A stretch of 64,000 bases of DNA from Candidatus Kapaibacterium sp. (GCA_016788785.1 JAEUSM010000012.1:170453-234452); one strand, 5' to 3'; counted from the stretch's first letter, positions 35,186-41,795 are shown. Translations and numbers: made by a program. Notes: a model not told the origin generated them from the sequence alone.

Positions 35186-35827
35186 ATGACAGTTCAAGAG
35201 ATAATTACAGCTGTAGCGAAAGAGAATGGAATAAACCCGGCTTTGATGTTAACCATGGCTCGGATTGAAAGCAATTTCAATCCGAATGCCGTGAATAGGT
35301 CAAGTCGTGCTACGGGTTTATTCCAGTTCTTGCCTATGCACTTCGAATCGGGTGGATATGGTCTAACACCAGGTAATGTGAAAGATCCTCGTATCAATTC
35401 TCAAGCAGCTGCGAAAATGATAAAAAACAATATCAAATGCTTGGAAGGTAAAGGTATCAAGGTTATGGAAGACTGGCAAGTCTATCTTGCACATCAGCAA
35501 GGGTGTGGTGGTGCATCAGCATTGCTCTCACGACGTGGACAACCACTTTCTGCATTACCGAGCAACATTCAACGCAATGTAAGAGCTAACATCGGTAATA
35601 GATCTGTTTCTACTGTCGACGAGTTTTTGAACTTGTGGAAACAAAAGTTTGACGGTTTTTATGCTCAATACTCAACTGGTTCAAATTCAAGCTCCAATAT
35701 TGCTGAAGAAAAACCAAAACCAACAACACTAACTCCTGCTCCACCGCTTAAAACCGATTATCTTGCGTCTGGACTACTTACATTTGCGACAATTCTTGCT
35801 GTTTCAACAATTATTATCTATAGTTAA
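35186..35827 (+). CDS. Tail-anchored lytic transglycosylase
   Basis: A 213-residue protein with an SLT (lysozyme-like) domain at residues 1-140: INPALMLTMARIESNFNP with catalytic Glu28, ATGLFQFLPMHF, and AHQQGCGGASALL. It cleaves glycan strands. A Pro/Thr-rich linker is followed by one C-terminal membrane helix (LASGLLTFATILAVSTIIIYS). It is the last gene of the late operon, followed by a strong terminator. Like the M15-like protein it lacks a signal peptide and is tail-anchored. Confidence 0.85.
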   Translation: MTVQEIITAVAKENGINPALMLTMARIESNFNPNAVNRSSRATGLFQFLPMHFESGGYGLTPGNVKDPRINSQAAAKMIKNNIKCLEGKGIKVMEDWQVYLAHQQGCGGASALLSRRGQPLSALPSNIQRNVRANIGNRSVSTVDEFLNLWKQKFDGFYAQYSTGSNSSSNIAEEKPKPTTLTPAPPLKTDYLASGLLTFATILAVSTIIIYS

Positions 35828-35853
35828 AACGAGTTTTCATACTTATCAATGGG

Positions 35854-35882
35854 CCATCTGCTTCACACAGATGGTTTTTTTT
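35854..35882 (+). terminator. Late-operon terminator
   Basis: CCATCTG, a 7-nt loop and CAGATGG (35854-35874) are followed by eight T. It ends the 16.5-kb rightward operon just before the convergent XRE gene. Confidence 0.9.
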
Positions 35883-35883
35883 G

Positions 35884-36084
35884 TCAAAAATTCAACAAAT
35901 CTTCCTCACTTAACTTCAATTTCTCACACAAAACCCTCACATACTTAATTGGAACCTCCTTAGAAGTCTCCAAATTGGCTAACGTAGGATGAGTAACTCC
36001 CAATATTCCTGCCAATTTTCTACAAGAATATCCAAATTTTGTGCGTATTTCGAATAATTTTCGTCCTGAAATCGTTTGAATCAT
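35884..36084 (-). CDS. XRE-family transcriptional regulator (66 aa)
   Basis: A single helix-turn-helix domain (GYSCRKLAGILGVTHPTLANLETSKEVPIKYVRVLCEKLKLS) filling the whole protein. I use the ATG at 36084 (MIQTISGRKLFEIR); 36108 is an alternative that would place the coding start inside the operator-like repeats. Five 10-bp repeats begin 6 bp upstream, suggesting autoregulation and control of the divergent Panacea module. Confidence 0.82.
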   Translation of the reverse strand: MIQTISGRKLFEIRTKFGYSCRKLAGILGVTHPTLANLETSKEVPIKYVRVLCEKLKLSEEDLLNF

Positions 36085-36090
36085 AAAATA

Positions 36091-36140
36091 TTTACCACTT
36101 TTTACCAATATTTTCCATTATTTATCACTTTTTACCATTC
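36091..36140. promoter_or_regulatory. Five tandem 10-bp operator-like repeats
   Basis: Units TTTACCACTT, TTTACCAATA, TTTTCCATTA, TTTATCACTT and TTTACCATTC lie head to tail. The ~10-bp period puts each TTTACCA core on the same face of the DNA. They sit between the divergent XRE and Panacea genes. Related TACCAAA words recur near 41706-41803. Confidence 0.65.
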
Positions 36141-36205
36141 TACGACACATAACAACTAAATATAATGTATTTTGGTACGTTTTTCACACTAAGGAGTTAA
36201 CAACA

Positions 36206-36664
36206 ATGGCACAATTACAATTAAAACAACCAACAGCTTTGCAAGTTGCAAATGCAATTCTTCGATTTGCAGATGAAGAAGAAGAAGATTATTTCTCTAA
36301 TTTGAAATTACAGAAGCTTTTGTATTATCTGCAAGGTTATCACTTAGCTTTTTTTAATAAACCTTTATTTTTAGAAGATTTTAAAGCTTGGAAACATGGT
36401 CCTGTGATTCCAATTATTTATAATAAATATAATGATTATGGATCAAATGGAATTCCTCCTAATTTAGATTTTGATACTAAAAAATATCTATCTCAAGAAC
36501 AAATTGATTTAGTAGAAAATGTTTGTAAAGAGTTTGGTCAGTTTTCGTCTTGGAAACTTTCTCAAATGACACATGAAGAAAAACCTTGGAAAATTACTCC
36601 TTTAAATGGAATTATTAGTAAGGAGCTTTTGAAAGAATACTTTTCTTCTCTAATTAAAAAATAG
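36206..36664 (+). CDS. Panacea-domain antitoxin (SocA/GepA-like, DUF4065)
   Basis: A 152-residue protein with the Panacea hallmarks: ANAILRFA, LKLQKLLYYLQGYHLAFF, LFLEDFKAWKHGPVIP, and SSWKLSQMTHEEKPWK. In characterised systems such proteins neutralise diverse toxins encoded next to them. It has a Shine-Dalgarno AAGGAG 11 nt before the ATG and is separated from the next gene by 2 bp, so the pair is one operon. It probably stabilises the element or blocks superinfecting phage. Confidence 0.88.
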   Translation: MAQLQLKQPTALQVANAILRFADEEEEDYFSNLKLQKLLYYLQGYHLAFFNKPLFLEDFKAWKHGPVIPIIYNKYNDYGSNGIPPNLDFDTKKYLSQEQIDLVENVCKEFGQFSSWKLSQMTHEEKPWKITPLNGIISKELLKEYFSSLIKK

Positions 36665-36666
36665 TA

Positions 36667-37050
36667 ATGAATAAGTTTGGTAGAAGTCAAGAAAAACCGA
36701 TTCTTGATAAAGAAAATCTTTCAACTGATAATGAACTTTTATCTTTTAATTTTACAAGATTACAAAAGGGTTACACTGTAAAAGATTCTCAACTTCCTGC
36801 ATTAAAAGGTTTTCTTGATACACTGGTATTACTTTCAGAACAAATTTGGCAAGTATTTAAGACAACACAGAGAGAATCTTTAGGTTGCGAATTGATTAGA
36901 GTTTCTCAATTAAAAAGAATTCCAAAAGATCTAACACCTGATATGAAAATTTTTAGTTTTCGATTTTCTCAACGAGGAAGATTTTTAGGTGTTCGTGAAA
37001 AAAATGTTCTATTTGTCTACTTTATAGATCCACTTCACCAGCTTTACTAA
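36667..37050 (+). CDS. Putative toxin partner of the Panacea antitoxin
   Basis: A 127-residue protein ending FSFRFSQRGRFLGVREKNVLFVYFIDPLHQLY. Such a strand-turn-strand ending (GR-x-x-G...V-x-x-V-x-F-x-D-P-x-H-x-L) recurs in small proteins found next to various antitoxins. Assignment as toxin rests mainly on its 2-bp distance to the Panacea gene. Its target is unknown. Confidence 0.65.
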   Translation: MNKFGRSQEKPILDKENLSTDNELLSFNFTRLQKGYTVKDSQLPALKGFLDTLVLLSEQIWQVFKTTQRESLGCELIRVSQLKRIPKDLTPDMKIFSFRFSQRGRFLGVREKNVLFVYFIDPLHQLY

Positions 37051-37089
37051 TTTTCAGTTGTGAATAGTTGTGAATAGCATTCAACTAAA

Positions 37090-37121
37090 GTGCAATTATA
37101 GATTCTTATAATTGCACTTTT
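37090..37121 (+). terminator. Terminator after the toxin-antitoxin operon
   Basis: GTGCAATTATA and TATAATTGCAC form a perfect 11-pair stem with a 6-nt loop, followed by TTTT. Confidence 0.85.
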
Positions 37122-37140
37122 GCGTTTTTCTGCAATTATA

Positions 37141-37171
37141 CAAAAAAAACCGTCCCATATATCGGAACGGT
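37141..37171 (-). terminator. Terminator of the leftward early operon
   Basis: On the minus strand ACCGTTCC (37171-37164) pairs with GGGACGGT (37156-37149, one G-U pair) and is followed by eight T (37148-37141). It ends the transcript that runs from about 41757. Confidence 0.85.
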
Positions 37172-37194
37172 CTTTTGTGATGGTTGTGTGATTT

Positions 37195-37473
37195 TTAAAA
37201 TGGGTGGTAAACAATCTTTTTTACATCTTCCTTCCCTTCCAATTCGTTATAGCAATGTTGAAACATAAATTCTTTCTGCATAAAATAAGCTTCATTTATC
37301 TGAATTACCATGAATGGATGTTGATCATGTTGAATGACTGAATACACTCCATAACGAAAGATGACTTCACCATCAAATGCACAGATGAATAGATCAAAGT
37401 TTTTTGCACTGGCAAAATGTATTTTTTGATTGATTCCACCTTTTGTTTTCAAAAAGTCATTAACTTCCCTCAC
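37195..37473 (-). CDS. Small hypothetical protein (92 aa), end of early operon
   Basis: A soluble protein of mixed composition with several aromatic residues. It overlaps the upstream gene by 14 bp. Not recognised. Confidence 0.6.
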   Translation of the reverse strand: MREVNDFLKTKGGINQKIHFASAKNFDLFICAFDGEVIFRYGVYSVIQHDQHPFMVIQINEAYFMQKEFMFQHCYNELEGKEDVKKIVYHPF

Positions 37474-37663
37474 TTTTCACCTCTTTTTCAATTATTATAC
37501 ATTTTGAATTATCGTTTATTTCGAGTTCTGCGGACGTTAGATCATGCAGGGCATGGTTGTCGTCTATTTTCAGAAAATGTGTTGCCTTGTGCCTCCATTC
37601 CAGGAAGAATGACATTCCTACATCAATTTCGCCGAACGTTGTTTCAATTTCCACCATTTTCAC
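37460..37663 (-). CDS. Small protein with VGM-F domain (67 aa)
   Basis: Its sequence FGEIDVGMSFFLEWRHKATHFLKI resembles the C-terminal segment of the upstream initiator-like protein (FAKVHVGMTFLHDMKRFEKV), suggesting a duplicated small beta-domain of the type common in phage early regions. It overlaps both neighbours. Function unknown. Confidence 0.6.
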   Translation of the reverse strand: MKMVEIETTFGEIDVGMSFFLEWRHKATHFLKIDDNHALHDLTSAELEINDNSKCIIIEKEVKSEGS

Positions 37664-38474
37664 CCTCCGTTGATGATGGAGCTTCTACTGGCTCCGTGGA
37701 ATGATACACCCAAACTTCTGTTTCATTCGAAAACGTTCGATTTAAGCTCGTTTCTAATTCTTGGGCATTCGTACTACCAACTTTCTCAAAACGCTTCATA
37801 TCGTGTAAGAAAGTCATACCTACGTGGACTTTAGCAAAGTGAACAGCTGAAAACAGATACATTACAGGAATTCCTTGTTGGTTTCCTGAAATTCGTTTGA
37901 GTTTGAGGCTGTCGGCATTATCGCCGACTGACCTACTGTCTTTCTCGAACGGTCGGTTTCGACTGCGTACTCTGCGTTCTCCATTTGGGGAGGGATTAGG
38001 AGGGGATTTTATATTATTATTATCTTTTATATGACTCCCAAGTTCATTCCCAAGTTTATTCCCAAGTTCATTCCCAAGATTGTCACCAGCCATTGGGACA
38101 GTTGTCGTGTTTATTAAATTGCTCTCCATTTCGTTTTGGGCTTCCATTTCTGCCAATGCTTTCTGCAATAAAGATTCTTTTACATTAGGTATCAATTCAT
38201 ATTCAGTTGCCATGATTTTTGAGTTACCAGATTTATACTTAATCAAACCATGTTCTCGCAGTCTTTTCCTACATGCTGTAAACGTGTTTTTGGAGAAGCC
38301 ACAAAGAGCATTCAGTGCATGATCATTAGCAAAGAATTTTGCTCGTTTTGTCCTTGCAAATGACAATAAAGAATCATACATGATTTTATCTGTTTTTTCT
38401 AATTTATTATTCCTTATAAATTCTTCGAAATTTACTTTGTATTCAAAGTACGGAAATTCGTATTTCTTACTCAT
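37644..38474 (-). CDS. Putative replication initiator with internal iterons
   Basis: A 276-residue protein. Residues 1-95 are a winged-helix-like DNA-binding domain (DKIMYDSLLSFARTKRAKFFANDHALNALCGFSKNTFTACRKRLREHGLI). The middle holds a repetitive GNELGNKLGNELG stretch encoded by four 12-bp DNA repeats, then an Asn-rich stretch encoded by AT-only DNA, then a basic linker. The C-terminal 80 residues carry a VGM-F domain shared with the next gene. The order DNA-binding domain, iterons, AT-rich block is that of the lambda O gene. Replication function is inferred. Confidence 0.62.
   Translation of the reverse strand: MSKKYEFPYFEYKVNFEEFIRNNKLEKTDKIMYDSLLSFARTKRAKFFANDHALNALCGFSKNTFTACRKRLREHGLIKYKSGNSKIMATEYELIPNVKESLLQKALAEMEAQNEMESNLINTTTVPMAGDNLGNELGNKLGNELGSHIKDNNNIKSPPNPSPNGERRVRSRNRPFEKDSRSVGDNADSLKLKRISGNQQGIPVMYLFSAVHFAKVHVGMTFLHDMKRFEKVGSTNAQELETSLNRTFSNETEVWVYHSTEPVEAPSSTEGENGGN
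38008..38083. other. Candidate replication origin (four iterons plus AT-rich block)
   Basis: Iterons TCCCAAGTTCAT, TCCCAAGTTTAT, TCCCAAGTTCAT and TCCCAAGATTGT fill 38036-38083 without gaps. Directly beside them 38007-38032 is almost only A and T, as expected for an unwinding element. All of it lies inside the putative initiator gene. Confidence 0.6.
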
Positions 38475-38483
38475 TCTTTTTTG

Positions 38484-38529
38484 ATAAAAAAATAGTGCTT
38501 ACCATCAATACCATTTGATCGTAAGCACT
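38484..38529 (-). terminator. Hairpin/attenuator before the initiator gene
   Basis: AGTGCTTAC (38494-38502) pairs with GTAAGCACT (38521-38529), with an inner ATCAA/TTGAT stem. Read leftward it is followed by ATTTTTTTAT. It lies between two genes of the same operon, so it would reduce transcription into the putative initiator gene unless read through. Confidence 0.75.
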
Positions 38530-38533
38530 TCAG

Positions 38534-38800
38534 TTAGTGTTTCTTTTGTTTTTTGTACTCTTGGTACGCTTCTTCCAGTTCAGGAATACGTGTTTGTAAA
38601 TACGCTTTTGATAAGGACTTTGCAACATTATGGCGAGAACCCGTAGAGGGTTCTTTAAGCCTCCAAACAATCTTCATATCTGCTTTCGTCGCACGAAGTA
38701 CTGATAATGAAAATCCCTTTACCGTAACGCAAACGACTTCATTTTTCCCGCTTACAGATGGAGCTGTATAATGTACTTGTATGTCTTTCATTTTACTCAT
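38534..38800 (-). CDS. Small hypothetical protein (88 aa)
   Basis: A basic soluble protein ending in a charged helix (ELEEAYQEYKKQKK). Its start is separated from the upstream stop by a 1-bp overlap. Not recognised. Confidence 0.58.
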   Translation of the reverse strand: MSKMKDIQVHYTAPSVSGKNEVVCVTVKGFSLSVLRATKADMKIVWRLKEPSTGSRHNVAKSLSKAYLQTRIPELEEAYQEYKKQKKH

Positions 38801-39084
38801 TACCTCACTGCTCCTTTCACCGGTTTTGATACTGCTTCATATTTGCTGAGAAGTTGGTCAAACTTATATTCAGCTTCAGCTTGTGATTGGCAATAGGAAG
38901 TATTATACATGCTTTTTGTATCGGGTCCAACGACCGTGAACTTATACTTGTGCTGTACTTGAATAGACTTTCCATTTGCTAACTTCACTGGTACCCATTC
39001 TGTTTGAAAATTAGGCCATTCAAACATTGTGATGGTGGTTTGCATTCCTTTGAAATACACCATTTCTACACGTAGTGTTTTCAC
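38800..39084 (-). CDS. Small hypothetical protein (94 aa)
   Basis: A soluble protein with a beta-strand-rich first half and a helix AEAEYKFDQLLSKYEAV. The start overlaps the 57-residue gene upstream in an ATGA junction. Not recognised. Confidence 0.58.
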   Translation of the reverse strand: MKTLRVEMVYFKGMQTTITMFEWPNFQTEWVPVKLANGKSIQVQHKYKFTVVGPDTKSMYNTSYCQSQAEAEYKFDQLLSKYEAVSKPVKGAVR

Positions 39085-39254
39085 CTAATTACCTCCGCAT
39101 TCATAATAATCATAGGAGCTTTCCGTTTCCAACCAAACGACCACTTATCCAAGTAGCGTCTATACAGCACACTTCTAACATCAACCGCCAAGTTTTTCGT
39201 TTTAAGTGTGCTGAATAGCTTTTCCTTCTCTTCTGTTGTTAGATCAAGCAACAT
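39081..39254 (-). CDS. Small basic protein (57 aa)
   Basis: The ATG at 39254 opens a frame that fills the gap between its neighbours: it overlaps the upstream stop by 11 bp and the downstream start by 4 bp. The sequence is helical and basic (SVLYRRYLDKWSFGWKRK). The perfect fit into the overlapping operon supports it. Function unknown. Confidence 0.65.
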   Translation of the reverse strand: MLLDLTTEEKEKLFSTLKTKNLAVDVRSVLYRRYLDKWSFGWKRKAPMIIMNAEVIR

Positions 39255-39549
39255 CTTCTTCTCCTTCTTCCACTAATCGTAATTTGCTCCCATTGATAAT
39301 GAGCTTGTTTTTTGCTTTTGGCTGTTCGAATGCTTTCAGTGCTTCGCCCTCTATTGGCTGGAGTGCAAAGTCTAACCACTGCTCTACGCATTCTTTCGTA
39401 GTGCGGAAATAGTTCTTCCCACCACGTTGTTCGCGAATTACTCGCAATTCCCCGGCTTTGACTGCAGTCATCAACCGTGATTCTGCAATTCCTGCATATT
39501 GTGCAGCTTCTGCAATTGTGATCAATCGACCACCTTTTTTAATTGGCAT
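39244..39549 (-). CDS. Excisionase-like helix-turn-helix protein
   Basis: A 101-residue protein with a MerR/Xis-type DNA-binding domain: LITIAEAAQYAGIAESRLMTAVKAGELRVIREQRGGKNYFRTTKECVEQWL. Such domains occur in excisionases and in transposon or phage DNA-binding proteins. As the only clear domain of this type in the element it is the best excisionase candidate, although it is not beside the integrase. Acidic C-terminus. Confidence 0.72.
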   Translation of the reverse strand: MPIKKGGRLITIAEAAQYAGIAESRLMTAVKAGELRVIREQRGGKNYFRTTKECVEQWLDFALQPIEGEALKAFEQPKAKNKLIINGSKLRLVEEGEEDVA

Positions 39550-39832
39550 CGTTTTGTCCTTTCGCTCTTGTAATTTGTTCTTCCAGGATAAACTGGTATT
39601 CTCTCACCAATTCTCGCAATTCGTAATTGCTTCGCATAATCCGTTCATTTGCAAGTTGAATTTCTTCTGAGTTTTCAACGATATTTTCCGAAATACTAAG
39701 CCACCAAATGAAGATAGCAAAATTGAAGCTTACAATACCAGTTGTAAACAACGTTGAGCTTTGCAGGATTATCGAAGCAACAACAAACCCCAACCCAACC
39801 GCTACATTCATTGCAATCAAAAACTTTCTCAT
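39539..39832 (-). CDS. Small membrane protein (97 aa)
   Basis: Two N-terminal membrane helices (FLIAMNVAVGLGFVVASIIL and GIVSFNFAIFIWWLSI) followed by a charged helix. It overlaps both neighbours. An inner-membrane early protein such as a superinfection-exclusion factor is possible but unproven. Confidence 0.6.
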   Translation of the reverse strand: MRKFLIAMNVAVGLGFVVASIILQSSTLFTTGIVSFNFAIFIWWLSISENIVENSEEIQLANERIMRSNYELRELVREYQFILEEQITRAKGQNDAN

Positions 39833-40023
39833 CCTAATTCTCCTTTATCCGTAAGTTTCATAATAGTTTTACCCATCGCAATTGCCAAACGTTGCAATTC
39901 CATAGGCTCCATCCGTGCAAGAGTGGGAATTGCTTCCAGATCGTCAACACTTACATTCTCCAAAAACACCACACCGCAACGGAGCTGTTCGTTTGCCACT
40001 TCCATTTTTTCACACAGTGTCAT
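39829..40023 (-). CDS. Small hypothetical protein (64 aa)
   Basis: I start it at MTLCEKMEVANEQL (40023), which lies 4 bp after the upstream stop; a start at 40050 would overlap that gene. Helical, soluble, acidic. Not recognised. Confidence 0.55.
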   Translation of the reverse strand: MTLCEKMEVANEQLRCGVVFLENVSVDDLEAIPTLARMEPMELQRLAIAMGKTIMKLTDKGELG

Positions 40024-40027
40024 ATTG

Positions 40028-40234
40028 TTAGTCCTCTTCTTCCTGGTCATCTTCTACATTCATTATCAAATCGTCTACTGCCTTGTAGCCTTCAAGAATA
40101 GCATAGAGAAGCACAGCCTCTTTTGTTGTCTCCAATACCAACGCATAACTTTTTAGTTTGAATTGAACATCCAACGGCAATTCTGCAAAGGCTTGTCGCA
40201 ACATCAACCCTTTTTCTTCGTAGATCTTATCCAT
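40028..40234 (-). CDS. Small hypothetical protein (68 aa)
   Basis: Helical protein with a strongly acidic C-terminal tail (DDQEEED). Preceded by a shortened form of the Shine-Dalgarno cassette (AAAGAGGTGG). Not recognised. Confidence 0.58.
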   Translation of the reverse strand: MDKIYEEKGLMLRQAFAELPLDVQFKLKSYALVLETTKEAVLLYAILEGYKAVDDLIMNVEDDQEEED

Positions 40235-40667
40235 TTTCCACCTCTTTGTCCATTTGTTCTAAACCTATGTCTAATGCTTCGAAGATTATATCGTGTACGC
40301 TCCTTCCTTTTTTGGTAGAAATCGGTAATACCACTTCGATTAGATCTTCCATACACTCTTTTATAAATGCATCTTCAACTTCTTTTCCCAACCTTTTTTC
40401 AATTTCTTCTTTCGCTTCCTTCTGTTCTTCCAAATCGGTACGAGCAAATGAATGAAAATGTGATTCGACAGCTATTGCTTCGAAGTCATCCAGTGGATTG
40501 TAATTCAAAAGTGAAGGTCTTTCACCTACATCTAAAAGTGAACCTTCCACATTCAAATGAATAAGCTTCATCAAATTACCATACACTTTGAATTGTATTC
40601 GTAACACACAACAACCATTATCCAAACTAAGGATAGAAACATTTCCAATGTCTTTATTCCACAACAT
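40227..40667 (-). CDS. Hypothetical protein (146 aa)
   Basis: A soluble acidic protein with an alpha/beta first half (GNVSILSLDNGCCVLRIQFKVY) and helical second half. It ends MDKEVENG, where the Lys-Glu-Val-Glu codons form the ribosome-binding site of the next gene. Starts 40667 or 40676. Not recognised. Confidence 0.58.
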   Translation of the reverse strand: MLWNKDIGNVSILSLDNGCCVLRIQFKVYGNLMKLIHLNVEGSLLDVGERPSLLNYNPLDDFEAIAVESHFHSFARTDLEEQKEAKEEIEKRLGKEVEDAFIKECMEDLIEVVLPISTKKGRSVHDIIFEALDIGLEQMDKEVENG

Positions 40668-40872
40668 TTTCCACATCCTTATTTTTGTCGTATAAATCTA
40701 ATTGTCGGTTTAAAAAATTTATCAACTGTGGTACAGAAACTCTTAGCTGTTGCATTGTAAAATACCATAGCTTATTCATTGTGCTGAATACATACCTTTC
40801 ACCATTCCAGGTAAAAACGCGAGTATTTGGCAATCCATGATCTAACACTTCTGTAAACGATCTACTATCCAT
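40654..40872 (-). CDS. Small hypothetical protein (72 aa)
   Basis: A soluble protein containing FTWNGERYVFSTMNKLWYF, similar in layout to the 63-residue protein at 41286 (KRTYAFNTNTGQWHY) and ending in a comparable helix (VPQLINFLNRQL against IDSLNRWL); the two may be paralogues. Its ATG lies 6 nt after the repeated AAAGGAGG cassette. Confidence 0.62.
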   Translation of the reverse strand: MDSRSFTEVLDHGLPNTRVFTWNGERYVFSTMNKLWYFTMQQLRVSVPQLINFLNRQLDLYDKNKDVENVVE

Positions 40873-41293
40873 TCTCCACCTCCTTTGTTTGATTTACGGT
40901 ATAAGTTGTTTCACGTTTTTCTTTTTTAGGTTTCGCAAAAAATCCTACCTCCGGAGTTACAGGAGAAATCGAATTTTTAGACTTTGTTAGTTTAATTCGG
41001 TTTTGATGTTCTGCTTCTAAGAATTCCACCATTTCAGCCACAGGAATTTGTTTGTTCACTCCTGGCAATACATAAAAAGTTCCCTTTTGTGAAAGCTCCT
41101 TAACGTTATGTAAGTTTATTTTTTGGAAAAAATTATCTCTAACCAAATGATACCATGTTACAATTTCATCATGCTTTACATTTTTTTCTAAATCAATCCG
41201 ATAACTTTCCATTCGTAAGTAAGACACGTCCCCAAAATGTAACGCCTCCACATTTAAAACCTCAGAAGTTTTCTTTACATATATCTCAGGCAC
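40865..41293 (-). CDS. Hypothetical protein (142 aa)
   Basis: A soluble protein with a GTG start 6 nt after the repeated ribosome-binding cassette. Ends NQTKEVENG, the peptide reading of the same cassette in front of the next gene. A short segment (VLPGVNKQIPVAEMVEFLEAEHQ) resembles small phage proteins, but no family is assigned. Confidence 0.6.
   Translation of the reverse strand: MPEIYVKKTSEVLNVEALHFGDVSYLRMESYRIDLEKNVKHDEIVTWYHLVRDNFFQKINLHNVKELSQKGTFYVLPGVNKQIPVAEMVEFLEAEHQNRIKLTKSKNSISPVTPEVGFFAKPKKEKRETTYTVNQTKEVENG
40875..40892 (-). repeat. Coupling cassette copy 3
   Basis: Reads TCAAACAAAGGAGGTGGA, 17 of 18 bases as in copies 1 and 2. It is the 3' end of one gene and the ribosome-binding site of the next, with the ATG 6 nt after GGAGG. 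Confidence 0.8.
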
Positions 41294-41477
41294 CTTCCAC
41301 CTCCTTTGTTTGGTCTTGTTTAGCAGATAACCATCGATTCAATGAATCAATTGTTAGCTGAGATTTGATAATATTGGTTTGGCGAGTGCCGTATTTGCAG
41401 TCATAATGCCATTGACCTGTATTGGTGTTGAAAGCGTAGGTTCTTTTGCCTACCTGTAATTCAGTCCACTCACTCAC
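41286..41477 (-). CDS. Small hypothetical protein (63 aa)
   Basis: I place the start at the GTG at 41477, exactly 6 nt after the AAAGGAGG of the cassette at 41480-41499. A start at 41603 would run through the preceding gene. The body contains WTELQVGKRTYAFNTNTGQW and ends DQTKEVEGA. Likely paralogue of the protein at 40654-40872. Confidence 0.6.
   Translation of the reverse strand: MSEWTELQVGKRTYAFNTNTGQWHYDCKYGTRQTNIIKSQLTIDSLNRWLSAKQDQTKEVEGA
41296..41315 (-). repeat. Coupling cassette copy 2
   Basis: Reads GACCAAACAAAGGAGGTGGA, identical to copy 1. It encodes the C-terminal Gln-Thr-Lys-Glu-Val-Glu of one gene and the Shine-Dalgarno of the next. Confidence 0.85.
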
Positions 41478-41670
41478 ACTCCACCTCCTTTGTTTGGTCG
41501 TACTGTTCTGCTTCATCAAGGAGTTTTTTTGTGGCAAAGTTGATAATTTCTGATTTGGAACGGTTGTTTTTTTCTGCAAATCGTTCCAATCGTAACCACA
41601 CATCTTTCTCCCACGAGTTTGTCTTAATCAATCTCGGTGCTGGTTTTTCAGGCAATTGAATTAATGCCAT
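41470..41670 (-). CDS. Ribbon-helix-helix-like protein, first gene of the early operon
   Basis: A 66-residue protein (ATG at 41670, MALIQLPEKPAP) with WEKDVWLRLERFAEKNNRSKSEIINFATKKLLDEA, the pattern of an Arc/CopG-type DNA-binding domain. It could be a Cro-like regulator of the early promoter upstream. A GGAAGGAA purine stretch precedes the ATG. Confidence 0.7.
   Translation of the reverse strand: MALIQLPEKPAPRLIKTNSWEKDVWLRLERFAEKNNRSKSEIINFATKKLLDEAEQYDQTKEVECE
41480..41499 (-). repeat. Coupling cassette copy 1
   Basis: Reads GACCAAACAAAGGAGGTGGA. AAAGGAGGTG is a near-perfect match to the 16S rRNA anti-Shine-Dalgarno, 6 nt before a GTG start. Confidence 0.85.
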
Positions 41671-41763
41671 AAAATAATTCCTTCCGTTTGTTGTTAATAA
41701 TATAATTACCAAATTTTATAGTAATTTACTTACTTGTTGGTATGTTAATTTTGTTATGTGTCT

Positions 41764-41795
41764 CAAATATAAACCAAAATTTACTTTATACCAAA
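41764..41795 (-). promoter_or_regulatory. Leftward early promoter with operator-like palindrome
   Basis: On the minus strand TTTG (41795-41792) and TATATTTG (41771-41764) are 20 bp apart, a full match to the Bacteroidota consensus. The palindrome CCAAATTTTTTGG (41791-41803) overlaps the -33 element, and further TACCAAA words flank the promoter, so the repressor encoded divergently at 41833 probably binds here. Confidence 0.72.

Noticed and set aside
36091..36140. CRISPR-like array
   Set aside because: The units are only 10 bp, without spacers, and lie in a divergent promoter; no cas genes are seen.
41478..41603. N-terminal extension of the gene ending at 41286
   Set aside because: It runs antiparallel in codon sense through the ribbon-helix-helix gene frame; the GTG at 41477 has a perfect ribosome-binding site.
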